Assembly (NCBI RefSeq): GCF_000298315.2
Contig: NZ_AEYE02000036.1
Span: 1 to 64,000 of the forward strand
Length of the DNA: 64,000 nt
DNA from: Rhizobium grahamii CCGE 502
GTDB lineage: Bacteria; Pseudomonadota; Alphaproteobacteria; Rhizobiales; Rhizobiaceae
Reading direction: 5' to 3'
Made by a program: the position numbers and the translations under genes. Below are positions 18,400-27,360 of the stretch, one piece after another; within the stretch, counting starts at the first letter, position 1; each line of letters begins with the position of its first letter. The notes under the pieces were generated by a model. The model had not been told where the DNA came from, did not search any database, and was given only the letters and a program-made list of their open reading frames with translations.

Positions 18400-19036
18400 C
18401 GCCTATTCGGCGACCCAAGCCCCGGTTCACGACGACATGAGCAGGCCCCAAACGACGGCCGTTAGCGCAACGTTGTAACCCACATTGCGTTCCGCCGGCA
18501 TCTCCCAACGGGTGGCCGATCGGAGGCCGCCGCACGCTGCTTCGGTCTGTCGCAGCCGCTCGATGGGTGAGCGAGAAGTAGTGGAGGACGGCCGTCTACC
18601 ATGGTTGGAGAGATCTCGCACCTATACCGGAAGGGAATGTAAATGGACTGACAACCTCGAGGGTTTAAATGCCGGCGGAACAACGCCATCCCATGCCACC
18701 TATCCGAAAGAGCAAGGCATCCATTACAGTTCACTCGGCGACCGTGCGTGAGCCGAAATCCTCGACCCAATCGTGACCCGGTCGGTTTCGTAGGCTTCCT
18801 TCCATTGTGGAAATTCATGCCAACGCCGACAGCCTCTCGATTGAGAGGATGTATGACCGGGAAGGAGCCGCCGCGTAGTTCATCGAACGAACTCCCCTCG
18901 TTGCTCGTCAAGGGATCTTGACCCGTGACTCGGCGCGCTTGCATATATCGAAAATCCTAAGCTGCTATGGATACGAGGTGAGGCATAAGGCCCATTTGCG
19001 GACCTTGCGCGCGCCTAGTCGGAGTCATGAATTAGC
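18400..19036. other. Gene-free stretch with a probable remnant of a second MFS gene
   Basis: About 640 bases between the kinase stop and the MFS stop. On the minus strand near 18427-18480 the sequence encodes NVALTAVVWGLLMSS, resembling the C-terminal VALTAASWVLLMVVLNRS of the MFS protein next door, and the DNA is also alike (acggccgttagcgcaacg against gcggccgtcagcgcaacg). This looks like the 3' scar of a paralogous transporter gene. Nothing else was recognised. Confidence 0.4.
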
Positions 19037-20227
19037 TCACGCTTTCAGGAGAACGCCCGTGCGACCAGCCATGCTCCGGTTTAGCACGACCATGAGGAGA
19101 ACCCAGGAAGCGGCCGTCAGCGCAACGACTACGACGGCAAGAAACGTGTATCCTGATGATGCTATCACGGCGCCGCCCAGGAACGGCCCGGCGGCGTATC
19201 CCAACAAATAGGCTGATCCAGCAGCCGCCGCCCATCGCCCGCTTCGGTCGATCGCGGCCGCAAGACCGAAGAGATAAGGCAGTGAGAAATACCAGAGGAT
19301 GGCCGCCAGAACTACAGCGATCACAAAGGCGGTTGAATTTTGCCAGAGACAGAGCATCACAGCCACGACAGCGGAGGTGAAACAGAAGGCCGAGATCGGT
19401 AATGCCCTTCCCCACCGCACGTTGAGTGCAGTGGCAGCAGCCGCCCCTGCGAGACCGACGAGCGTGGCGACAGTCAATGTATAACCGACGGCAACCGTGT
19501 CGAGCCCTGCCCGCTTTCCCATTGACGTGCTGAAGGCATATAGAGCCGCCGCAACAGCAATATAGAGAAAGATACCGGCTAGAAGCATCGCCCCGATCGT
19601 AGAAGACGAGGTCTGGTGTTCCGACCCGACGCTCTTATCTTCGGGAGATCTGTTATTTGGAAGAAGGAGCAATAGCGGTGCAAGCGCGAGGGTGATCCCA
19701 GCCAGCAGCGTAAAAATGCCTCGATCAGCATAGGCGGCCGTGATTTCTCCCCCTGCACTGAAGAGCGGAACGCTACCAACCGCCCAAACTACCTGGAAGT
19801 AGCCGAAGATCTTTTCCGGATTGTTGGCGCACGACGCGACGATGCTGAGCGACAGAGCATAGAGCGCCCCCTCACCCACTCCGGCAATGGATCGCAAGAT
19901 GACCAAGGCAGTCCATCCACTTGCGAGTATCGATAGGACTTGAGCCAGGAATGTGAGGGCGACCGCGGCGACACAGATCCGTCGGTACGGAAGTCGAGGC
20001 AATAACGGTGCCAGCACTATCGCAGTGATCGCAAGGGTCAGGAGTTCGATCGAGGTTACGAGCCCTGCCTCGCGCTCGGACAATTCTAAGCGGCCGCCCA
20101 TCAGGCCTGCTACGACGAATGGAGACATCTGAGCAAAAAGCCCCCCGATGACTTGGGCGGAAATCGCACCTATCACCAGCATCCCTCGCCTATGAGAGGC
20201 CGTGGGCTTGGCTGAAATACTGCTCAT
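19037..20227 (-). CDS. MFS transporter (about 12 TM segments)
   Basis: 396 residues, the usual MFS length, with about twelve hydrophobic segments and a short central loop (NNRSPEDKSVGSEHQTSSS). Between TM2 and TM3 is a weak form of the MFS loop-2/3 motif (LLPRLPYRRICV). TM5 is glycine-rich (RSIAGVGEGALYALSLS). It is an inner-membrane secondary transporter, probably proton-coupled. Substrate is unknown. It stands alone; the gap upstream carries the terminator of the next minus-strand gene. Sugar, aromatic-acid or drug transport are all possible. Confidence 0.85.
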   Translation of the reverse strand: MSSISAKPTASHRRGMLVIGAISAQVIGGLFAQMSPFVVAGLMGGRLELSEREAGLVTSIELLTLAITAIVLAPLLPRLPYRRICVAAVALTFLAQVLSILASGWTALVILRSIAGVGEGALYALSLSIVASCANNPEKIFGYFQVVWAVGSVPLFSAGGEITAAYADRGIFTLLAGITLALAPLLLLLPNNRSPEDKSVGSEHQTSSSTIGAMLLAGIFLYIAVAAALYAFSTSMGKRAGLDTVAVGYTLTVATLVGLAGAAAATALNVRWGRALPISAFCFTSAVVAVMLCLWQNSTAFVIAVVLAAILWYFSLPYLFGLAAAIDRSGRWAAAAGSAYLLGYAAGPFLGGAVIASSGYTFLAVVVVALTAASWVLLMVVLNRSMAGRTGVLLKA

Positions 20228-20483
20228 GATGCGTTTGCCCGCACAAATCAGGCGACAATCGGTCTCAAAGGAATGTATCCGTTTGCGTCGAGCGGGTAAA
20301 TCTTCCCTTGGTTGTGGTTTGCATCTGAAATACCGCTAGACTGCCCCGACGTTCGCTTTCAGCCAGCGAAGCCCGGGGCGTTCTGAACCCCCGCCCGGCG
20401 TTGCACAATTGCTGCCGAGCCTCATCTTGAATGACGCCTTGGATCTGAGGAACGTCGATCGTCTGGAGCCCGAGCGAGGAAAT

Positions 20484-20512
20484 CAAAAGGAAGCACCCGA
20501 TGCTCGGGTGCT
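20484..20512 (-). terminator. Intrinsic terminator downstream of the NmrA-like gene
   Basis: AGCACCCGA (20492-20500), loop TGC, TCGGGTGCT (20504-20512): a perfect 9-bp stem. Read on the minus strand it is followed by TTCCTTTTGATTT, a T-rich tail. It lies 57 bases past the stop of the leftward gene at 20569. Confidence 0.75.
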
Positions 20513-20568
20513 CCTGCTTCAACAGCCGAGAAACGCCTTGTTCCAGCTCTGGGTCGCCATTCTCGAAT

Positions 20569-21327
20569 TCAAGCTGCCGCCTGGCTCCGCCGCGCAAACC
20601 AGGTCTTGACGTCCAAATTGCCGAGTTTAGCCGTTCCGAGCGGCACCAGGGACTGATCGTCGACGACGGATCCGAAATATCTGGCCTCCTTGTCGACAAC
20701 TACAGTCCGCTCGTCCTGAACTGCGGAAAGGTAACCTTTCAGGAAGTCGCTCATCGGCTTCTTGTCCGGACCTGCGATCTCGATCGTCTGGTTTGCCGGA
20801 GCGCCAGTGGCAGCGTCGGCAACGAAGCCAGCGACGTCATCTGCCGCGATAGGTTGGAATGCGCCAGGCGACACGTGGACTATCATGTCGACGGTTCCGG
20901 CGTCGGCAATCCCGCCCAGGAACTCCATGAACTGTGTCGAGCGGACAATGGTGTAGGGAACGCCGCCCTTCTTGACGACGGCCTCCTGAGCAACTTTTCC
21001 TGGAAAGTAGCCGTTATCGGGGGAGCGCTCGATGCCGACGATGGAGAGAGCGACGTGATGGCGGATACCCGCCGCCTTCTCGGCTTCAATGAGATTGGAG
21101 GTCGACTGCTGGAAGAACGAGAGTACGTCCGCAGGCGCGAACGACGGCGAGTTCGCCAGATCAATTACGACCTCGGCACCCGCCAATGCGCCCGCAAGTC
21201 CTTCACCCGTCAGCGTGTTCACCCCTGTCGAGGGGGCGGACTGCAGCACGTCATGTCCCTGGTCTCTCAAGAGAGCGGCAACCTTGGTTCCGATGAGGCC
21301 CGTGCCTCCAATAATGACGATTTTCAT
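20569..21327 (-). CDS. NmrA/atypical SDR NAD(P)-binding protein
   Basis: 252 residues from the ATG at 21327 (AAGGATC upstream); a longer frame to 21420 is open but would overlap the preceding cupin gene. An N-terminal Rossmann motif MKIVIIGGTGLIGTKVA is followed by a partial dinucleotide-binding fold of the NmrA/SDR_a5 group (VVIDLANSPSF, ALSIVGIERSP, YTIVRSTQFMEF). The Tyr/Lys pair of classical SDRs is not evident, as is usual in this group. Relatives act as NAD(P)-dependent reductases or redox sensors. The cupin gene directly upstream on the same strand may be co-transcribed. Confidence 0.85.
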   Translation of the reverse strand: MKIVIIGGTGLIGTKVAALLRDQGHDVLQSAPSTGVNTLTGEGLAGALAGAEVVIDLANSPSFAPADVLSFFQQSTSNLIEAEKAAGIRHHVALSIVGIERSPDNGYFPGKVAQEAVVKKGGVPYTIVRSTQFMEFLGGIADAGTVDMIVHVSPGAFQPIAADDVAGFVADAATGAPANQTIEIAGPDKKPMSDFLKGYLSAVQDERTVVVDKEARYFGSVVDDQSLVPLGTAKLGNLDVKTWFARRSQAAA

Positions 21328-21416
21328 GAGCTTGATCCTTGTCGATATCTTTCTTGAATCATACTGGAAGAGCAGTGGAAGCACCGGCCAGGTTCCACAG
21401 CCCCACATAAACAGTC

Positions 21417-21827
21417 TCAATCGTCGGGAAATACCAGCTTGGTTTCATTCGTATCGACGACGAAGACTGCCAGCAACTTCGCGGGCTCGGTCTCGCTCGC
21501 ATTGGCGCTCACCTGGTGGTGGTCTCCCGGAACTTCCATCCAGTTCTCGCCGGTCTTGTAGACCTTTACCTCCCCCCCGTTTATCTGGCTCTTGATTGAA
21601 CCCTCGATGACGGTGGCATAGATGAAGGCGCTCTTAGGATGCATGTGCGAAGGGTTGTGGCCGCCAGGGCCGTACTCAACGAGTACTCCGCGCATGCTCT
21701 TGCCTGGAACGTTCGCAAGCTTTTGGTCGAATACAACGGTGACACTGGCATTGTACGGTTTATCCGCCGCCGCGGCGGGTACCCCGATCATCGCAGCGCA
21801 TAGCAAGCCAAAGGCGAGCGTTCGCAT
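21417..21827 (-). CDS. Periplasmic cupin-domain protein
   Basis: 136 residues. The first 21 are a Sec signal peptide (MRTLAFGLLCAAMIGVPAAAA), so the mature protein is periplasmic. The rest is one small cupin barrel: the first motif is PGGHNPSHMHPKSAFIYATV with His ligands, and the second is ENWMEVPGDHHQVSANAS. Such proteins bind a metal and may have isomerase, dioxygenase or sensor roles. A strong ribosome site GAGGAGAAG precedes the start. It lies upstream of the NmrA-like gene on the same strand, 89 bases apart using the chosen start. Confidence 0.85.
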   Translation of the reverse strand: MRTLAFGLLCAAMIGVPAAAADKPYNASVTVVFDQKLANVPGKSMRGVLVEYGPGGHNPSHMHPKSAFIYATVIEGSIKSQINGGEVKVYKTGENWMEVPGDHHQVSANASETEPAKLLAVFVVDTNETKLVFPDD

Positions 21828-21925
21828 CGATCTTCTCCTCTTGGATACGATAGTTTACGCGGGGGATCGTATGCAAGGCGGCATGCAGGAGATAGCTATA
21901 CGAAGGTTAGCGCCATGCTTGCCCC

Positions 21926-22567
21926 TCACTTCGAGCCCTGCTGGTGCGCCTCGTCGAAAATCCGCACCAGGTCTACGACAGAACGGGCCTCCAGCTTCTT
22001 CATAACCCGACCGCGATGCAGTTTGACCATGATCTCGCTTATTCCCATCTCGTGTGCGATCTGCTTGTTCATCAACCCTTTGGAGACGAACCCAAACACT
22101 TCCGCTTCACGCGGCGTCAGACTGGCGACGCCGTCTCTGACATGTTGTAGCGCCGCAGACTTGCCACGCTCTTCCGCGTTGCGGTCCAACGCAAGGTTCG
22201 TTGCCTTGATGAGACTTTCCGAGCTGAACGGCTTCAAAAGGTAGTCAAACGCGCCGGCCTTCATGGCGCTAACGCTCGTACCAACACTTGCGTTTCCCGT
22301 CATGAAGATAATCGGAAGCGGATAGCCCTGATCCGTCAGCTTTGCCTGGAGCTCGAGGCCAGTCATTCCTGGCATCCTGATGTCGAGGAGAATGCAGCCG
22401 GGTTGCGTCAGATCGGATTGTTCGAGAAAGTCGAATGCACTTTCGAATGCCCTTGCCCGCTGTCCTACCAAATCGAAGAAGTCTTGAAGCGAAACTCGCA
22501 GGCGAGCGTCGTCATCGATGATGTAGACGGTTGCAAGAGGGTGTTTTGAACTGCCGGAGTCAGGCAT
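21926..22567 (-). CDS. FixJ-family two-component response regulator
   Basis: 213 residues. The receiver (YIIDDDARLR, phospho-acceptor in CILLDIRMPGMTG, Thr in FMTGNAS, Lys in LLKPF) is joined to a LuxR-type helix-turn-helix (LTPREAEVFGFVSKGLMNKQ, MGISEIMVKLHRGRVMKKL). GGGAGG is well placed before the start. No kinase adjoins, so it is an orphan regulator that may share the PAS kinase at 16.9 kb. A palindrome lies in its leader. Targets are unknown; the cupin/NmrA pair immediately downstream on the same strand is a candidate. Confidence 0.9.
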   Translation of the reverse strand: MPDSGSSKHPLATVYIIDDDARLRVSLQDFFDLVGQRARAFESAFDFLEQSDLTQPGCILLDIRMPGMTGLELQAKLTDQGYPLPIIFMTGNASVGTSVSAMKAGAFDYLLKPFSSESLIKATNLALDRNAEERGKSAALQHVRDGVASLTPREAEVFGFVSKGLMNKQIAHEMGISEIMVKLHRGRVMKKLEARSVVDLVRIFDEAHQQGSK

Positions 22568-22581
22568 TTGAGCCTCCCAAC

Positions 22582-22600
22582 TATTGCCTTAAGGGCAATA
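22582..22600. promoter_or_regulatory. Inverted repeat TATTGCC-TTAAG-GGCAATA in the leader of the FixJ-like gene
   Basis: Seven-base arms with a five-base spacer lie 15 bases upstream of the start codon at 22567, just before the GGGAGG ribosome site. The position suits an autoregulatory operator or a translational control element. No binding protein is known from the sequence. Confidence 0.45.
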
Positions 22601-22689
22601 AGCGCACTGAAGGACGGTCACGTAGCATTCGCGTGCAATCGAGCCGTCGTGTCAATGGGACTTGGCTAAGGTGTTGACGTTCCTGCGCC

Positions 22690-23206
22690 TGGAACTTCAG
22701 CCTATTCGGTTGAGCGATCCAGGAAGAGTCGTACGCGCTGGATCGTGGCGTCCCGGATCTCCTGCATCACCGGGGGTATTCTGCCGAGGATGAGAGGCGT
22801 CACCCCTAGTTGCGGAACCCTGGATCAAAAGCAGCACGGCGAGATCGACGACCGCGACGATCGGGTCTTGGATTGGGCCTCTCATGGACGACAATCGAGA
22901 ACGATACAGATCGGAATAAAACCGATGGCGGCCCATGAAAATTGACCACCAGTGGATCGTCGCTGAAAGGATAATGCGTTGGCTCCTTCGAGGCCTCCCG
23001 ATTCAGAGCGGACGGGGGAAGGCCCGAGCGTAAGCCAGAACCATGGTCTTTGCCGCGAAAAGCGCGATCTGGACAATGACGATCGGCCGAGACGGCGCTT
23101 GCACGTGCCACACGACAATGCCGGCAGTTCCCAAGCCAGCGATTTGCCATTGCAGCAATGGAATTTGCGTGTCCCATTTCAAATCTCGCAACGGAATTCC
23201 AACCAC
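22690..23206 (-). pseudogene. Degenerate membrane-protein remnant (VWHVQxxSRP motif)
   Basis: A leftward frame at 23003-23206 encodes a membrane segment with GLGTAGIVVWHVQAPSRP followed by VQIALFAAKTMVL, closely like the fragment at 13.4 kb. Further along, in a different frame, sequence near 22700-22810 reads VTPLILGRIPPVMQEIRDA up to a stop. Frame changes and stops between these pieces make an intact product unlikely. From memory the first motif resembles the N-terminal membrane part of rhizobial MscS-like channels, but the identity is uncertain. Confidence 0.45.
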
Positions 23207-23344
23207 CGCATGCCCGCGACTGTCGGCTTCAACAGCCTCGCAAAGAATGTTCCGCCAATTCTACCGATTGGGACCGTCAGCGCCAGCCGCCGAAACGGAG
23301 CTTTGCGAGCCCGCGGTATCGTTTGGGGAACGGTCACCGATTGG

Positions 23345-24097
23345 CTACCGCGCCAGCCATCCTCCATCGACTGGCAAGACGATGCCGTGGACATAGTCGG
23401 ACGCTGGCGACGCCAGGAAGACGGCCGCTCCGCCGAGCTCGTCTGGATTACCCCAGTGACCAGCTGGAATTCGGGCAAGAATGGCAGCGCTGCGATCGGC
23501 ATCCTCGCGCAGCGCAGTCGTGTTGTTGGTGACGAAATAGCCCGGGGCAATGGCATTGACGTTGACGCCCCTTGCGGCCCACTCGCAGGCGAGCAGCCTT
23601 GTCAATCCGGCAAGACCGCTCTTTGAGGCTGTGTAGGAGGGAATGCGGATGCCGCCCTGGAACGACAACAGGGAGGCAATATTGATGATTTTGCCACTGC
23701 CTCTTTCGATCATGTGGCGGGCGGCGGCCTGCGACAGGAAGAAGGCGCTCTTCAGGTTGACGTCCATGACCGCATCCCAGTCGGCTTCCGTGAAGTCGAT
23801 GGCGTCGGCACGGCGGATGATGCCTGCATTGTTGACGAGGATGTCGAGCCGTCCGAACGTCTTGACCGCCTCGTTGACAATTGCCTTGACCGGCTCGATC
23901 GAACCAAGATCGGCGCTGATGGCGTGGAAGCGCGCGCCGGCCTTGCGAACCGCGGCTTCAGTTTCATCCATCGCCGAGCGACCGACTGCGACGATCGAAG
24001 CTCCGGCTACGGCGAGCGCCACGGCGATCGCCTGGCCAAGGCCGGTATTGGCGCCGGTGACAACAGCCACCCGACCTGACAGGTCAAACATGGTCAT
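23345..24097 (-). CDS. kduD: 2-deoxy-D-gluconate 3-dehydrogenase / 2-keto-3-deoxygluconate oxidoreductase
   Basis: 250 residues, a classical SDR. The cofactor motif is TGANTGLGQA, followed by LVNNAGIIRR, the catalytic Ser in IASLLSFQGG and the YTASK pair. The N-terminal MFDLSGRVAVVTGANTGLG and the IIRRADAIDFTEADWD stretch match the KduD group, which reduces 2,5-diketo-3-deoxygluconate to 2-keto-3-deoxygluconate with NADH in degradation of unsaturated uronates. It is last in a four-gene run with kdgD, kduI and kdgF; the gap to kdgF is 7 bases. Context makes the assignment firm at pathway level. Confidence 0.92.
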   Translation of the reverse strand: MTMFDLSGRVAVVTGANTGLGQAIAVALAVAGASIVAVGRSAMDETEAAVRKAGARFHAISADLGSIEPVKAIVNEAVKTFGRLDILVNNAGIIRRADAIDFTEADWDAVMDVNLKSAFFLSQAAARHMIERGSGKIINIASLLSFQGGIRIPSYTASKSGLAGLTRLLACEWAARGVNVNAIAPGYFVTNNTTALREDADRSAAILARIPAGHWGNPDELGGAAVFLASPASDYVHGIVLPVDGGWLAR

Positions 24098-24104
24098 CTC
24101 ATGC

Positions 24105-24443
24105 TCACTTCAGGAATTCGGCGCGGTGCGGCGTGAAGATATCGATTAACCGGCCCTTTTCCAGCGCCCTGACCCCGTGGACAAGATTGGGTGGAACGAT
24201 AAAACTTCCACCCTCCTCAAGGCTTTCGGTGCGCCCGTCGATCGTCACCTCGAAACTGCCTTCCGCCACATAGCTTGCCTGGATATGCGGATGCGAATGC
24301 TGCGCACCGACCGCCCCCTTTTCAAAGGCAACCTCGACCATCATCATTTCAGGCAGATAGGTCATGATGCGACGGGTCACGCCCGGCTCCGGACTGACCC
24401 ACGCTGCGCCCTTTGCCGATACGAACAGATCACTTTCCGTCAT
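24105..24443 (-). CDS. kdgF: KdgF-like cupin (unsaturated uronate linearisation)
   Basis: 112 residues forming one cupin barrel. Metal-binding residues are visible in GAQHSHPHIQASYVAEG and in PPNLVHGVRALEKG. KdgF proteins convert the ring form of 4,5-unsaturated galacturonate or related uronates to the linear 5-keto-4-deoxyuronate that KduI uses. No signal peptide is seen, so it acts in the cytoplasm. It sits 9 bases after kduI and 7 bases before kduD, so coupled translation is likely. Confidence 0.85.
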   Translation of the reverse strand: MTESDLFVSAKGAAWVSPEPGVTRRIMTYLPEMMMVEVAFEKGAVGAQHSHPHIQASYVAEGSFEVTIDGRTESLEEGGSFIVPPNLVHGVRALEKGRLIDIFTPHRAEFLK

Positions 24444-24452
24444 GGCGCGTCC

Positions 24453-25295
24453 TCACTTCAGGTCTTCGATGGAAACGAGATCGACATCCGTGTAGTCGAC
24501 ATTGTCGCCAGCCATTGCCCAGATGAACGCATAGTTCGACGTACCGGCGCCGGAATGGATCGACCAGCCCGGCGACAGGATGGCCTCATCGTTCTTGACG
24601 ATGAGGTGACGCGTCTCCTGAGGCTCGCCCATCAGATGCACGACACGGGCCTTGTCCGGAAGATCGAAATAGAGATAGGCCTCCATGCGTCGGTCGTGCA
24701 CATGGCAGGGCATGGTGTTCCAAACCGAACCCGCCGCAAGCGTCGTCATCCCAACGACGAGCTGACAGGTCCTGACGCCTTCCGGATGGACGAACTGGAA
24801 GATCGAGCGCTCGTTGCTGGTCGCCTGCGCACCGAGATCGACCCGCTTGGCATCGCCGATGCCGATCAGTTTCGAGGGGTGGCGCATATGTGCAGGGGCG
24901 CTCAGCAGATAATACTTTGCCGGTTCTTCGGCCGCGACCGAGCGAAAGACCACGTTGCTTCCCATCCCGGCATAGACCATGTCGCGGGGCCCGACCTGAA
25001 ACTCTTCGCCGTCGACGGTAACGATGCCCGCACCGCCGATGTTGACCGCGATCAGTTCGCGCCGGGCCAGGAGCGCCTCGGTTCCGGCAGGCTTGATCGT
25101 TTCCAGTTCCAGTGGCCCTGAAGTCGGCATTGCACCACCGACGATCATCCTGTCGTAGTTGGTGTAGTGGAGCTGAATGCGTCCGGCCACGAACAGCGGC
25201 GGCAGCAGGAAATTCTCGCGCAGCTCCGCCGTGTTGAACTTTGCCGCAGTCTTCGGGTCGATCGCAAAGCGATTGGTATAATCAGTGTGGATCAT
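24453..25295 (-). CDS. kduI: 5-keto-4-deoxyuronate isomerase
   Basis: 280 residues, the usual KduI length. The C-terminal cupin half contains the zinc-site segment TMPCHVHDRRMEAYLYFDL and the SPGWSIHSGAGTSNYAFIW motif; the N-terminal part has YTNYDRMIVGGAMPTSGPLEL. KduI converts 5-keto-4-deoxyuronate to 2,5-diketo-3-deoxygluconate, the substrate of the KduD encoded two genes on. It follows kdgD by 46 bases on the same strand. Cytoplasmic. Function is well supported by motif and context. Confidence 0.95.
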   Translation of the reverse strand: MIHTDYTNRFAIDPKTAAKFNTAELRENFLLPPLFVAGRIQLHYTNYDRMIVGGAMPTSGPLELETIKPAGTEALLARRELIAVNIGGAGIVTVDGEEFQVGPRDMVYAGMGSNVVFRSVAAEEPAKYYLLSAPAHMRHPSKLIGIGDAKRVDLGAQATSNERSIFQFVHPEGVRTCQLVVGMTTLAAGSVWNTMPCHVHDRRMEAYLYFDLPDKARVVHLMGEPQETRHLIVKNDEAILSPGWSIHSGAGTSNYAFIWAMAGDNVDYTDVDLVSIEDLK

Positions 25296-25341
25296 CAGCC
25301 ACCTCCATCTGTTTTGTTGCTCAGGACGTCAGTGACGCTTC

Positions 25342-26322
<981 letters not shown>

Positions 26323-26345
26323 TCATCATACAATAATTGAGACAA

Positions 26346-27098
26346 TCATCCGCGCTTGATGAAATTGCGGTAGCGCTGCTGGCTGCCCTTGAGGTGAAGA
26401 CGCATTGCCTCACGAGCGGCAGCCTCATCCTGATCGGATATCGCGCGGGCAATTCCCAAATGCTCGGCCTGGATCTGCAGCAGGTACTCTTCCGAGGACC
26501 GCTCGGTATCACCCTCGGCCAAAACCCCCCTTGGAATGATCTGCTTGCCAACCAGCTGTAAAAACTCGCGAAATCGTGGATTGCTGGTGGAATCGGCGAT
26601 CGCCAGGTGGAAAGCCCTGTCCGCTTCGACCGTCGGCCTTTGATCCTGCTTCAGTCGCTCAATCTCGTCATATGCCTCAAGGATTGCCTCTTCCTGCGCT
26701 GGCGAACGCCGTATTGCGGCGAGGCCGGCGGCTTCGATTTCGATCGCTGCCCGCAGCTCAAGCATTTCGAGCAATGACGATATCTTGCTGGGATCAGCGG
26801 TTCTGAAACCGTCATAAGCGCCGGCCGGAGGCGTCAGAACGAAGACGCCGACGCCGTGGCGCGCTTCGACCAGTCCGTCGGCGCGAAGCGACGCAATCGC
26901 CTCGCGGATCACTGTGCGGCTGACCTCGTATTCCTGTGTCAAACCGCCTTCCGTTGGCAGCCGATCGCCAGCCTTCAAGGCGCCTGACACGATCGACTCG
27001 CGCAGGCGGCGCGCCACCATCTCTACCAGCGTCTCGCCACTTTTCCGCTGCTCCTGCCCCGACTGTTGAACCACACCGCGCCCCATATTTATCCCCAT
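26346..27098 (-). CDS. FadR-subfamily GntR transcriptional regulator of the uronate island
   Basis: 250 residues. The N-terminal winged helix (residues about 22-90) has LPTEGGLTQEYEVSRTVIREAI, typical of GntR proteins, and the C-terminal all-helical FCD domain has FHLAIADSTSNPRF and the His in QAEHLGIARAISDQD, residues that usually bind a metal or organic-acid effector. ATG starts at 27098 and 27086 are both plausible. Position between kdgD and the divergent enolase-superfamily gene, with a repeated 13-mer at each promoter, supports a role as the local repressor relieved by a uronate-derived acid. Relatives include ExuR/UxuR-type regulators. Confidence 0.88.
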   Translation of the reverse strand: MGINMGRGVVQQSGQEQRKSGETLVEMVARRLRESIVSGALKAGDRLPTEGGLTQEYEVSRTVIREAIASLRADGLVEARHGVGVFVLTPPAGAYDGFRTADPSKISSLLEMLELRAAIEIEAAGLAAIRRSPAQEEAILEAYDEIERLKQDQRPTVEADRAFHLAIADSTSNPRFREFLQLVGKQIIPRGVLAEGDTERSSEEYLLQIQAEHLGIARAISDQDEAAAREAMRLHLKGSQQRYRNFIKRG

Positions 27099-27175
27099 TC
27101 TCCGTCGATCTAGACATCCCGAACTACGCCTGTCTGGTCAAGAGATCGCAAAAACCGATTGACCAGAACGCGTCA

Positions 27176-27188
27176 GACATATTATGAC
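27176..27188. promoter_or_regulatory. Candidate GntR operator B (GACATATTATGAC) in the gntR/enolase divergent region
   Basis: CATATTATG is a nine-base palindrome around a central T. The site lies 78 bases upstream of gntR and 173 bases upstream of the TTG start of the divergent gene. A TTGACC about 17 bases before TTATGA could make it overlap a -10 box, as expected of a repressor site. It may also control gntR itself. Confidence 0.65.
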
Positions 27189-27360
27189 ATTATCGACGCC
27201 GTATTACAAGCTAGCATACGGAGCCTTCGGCGAAGGAATGGCCGTGCGCGTCAGCGACCGAAGCGGCCCCGCCGATATAGCGACAAGGCTGCGGATCACA
27301 CCTTCGACATTTGCATCTTCGACCACCGGTCGGACACAGAAAGAACCTGGAGGAGAACAC

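Noticed and set aside
24177-25121. 314-codon plus-strand frame
   Set aside because: Antisense to kdgF and kduI.
27184-27360. Earlier ATG for the enolase-superfamily gene
   Set aside because: It lies on the operator candidate, lacks a ribosome site and would add residues unlike the family.
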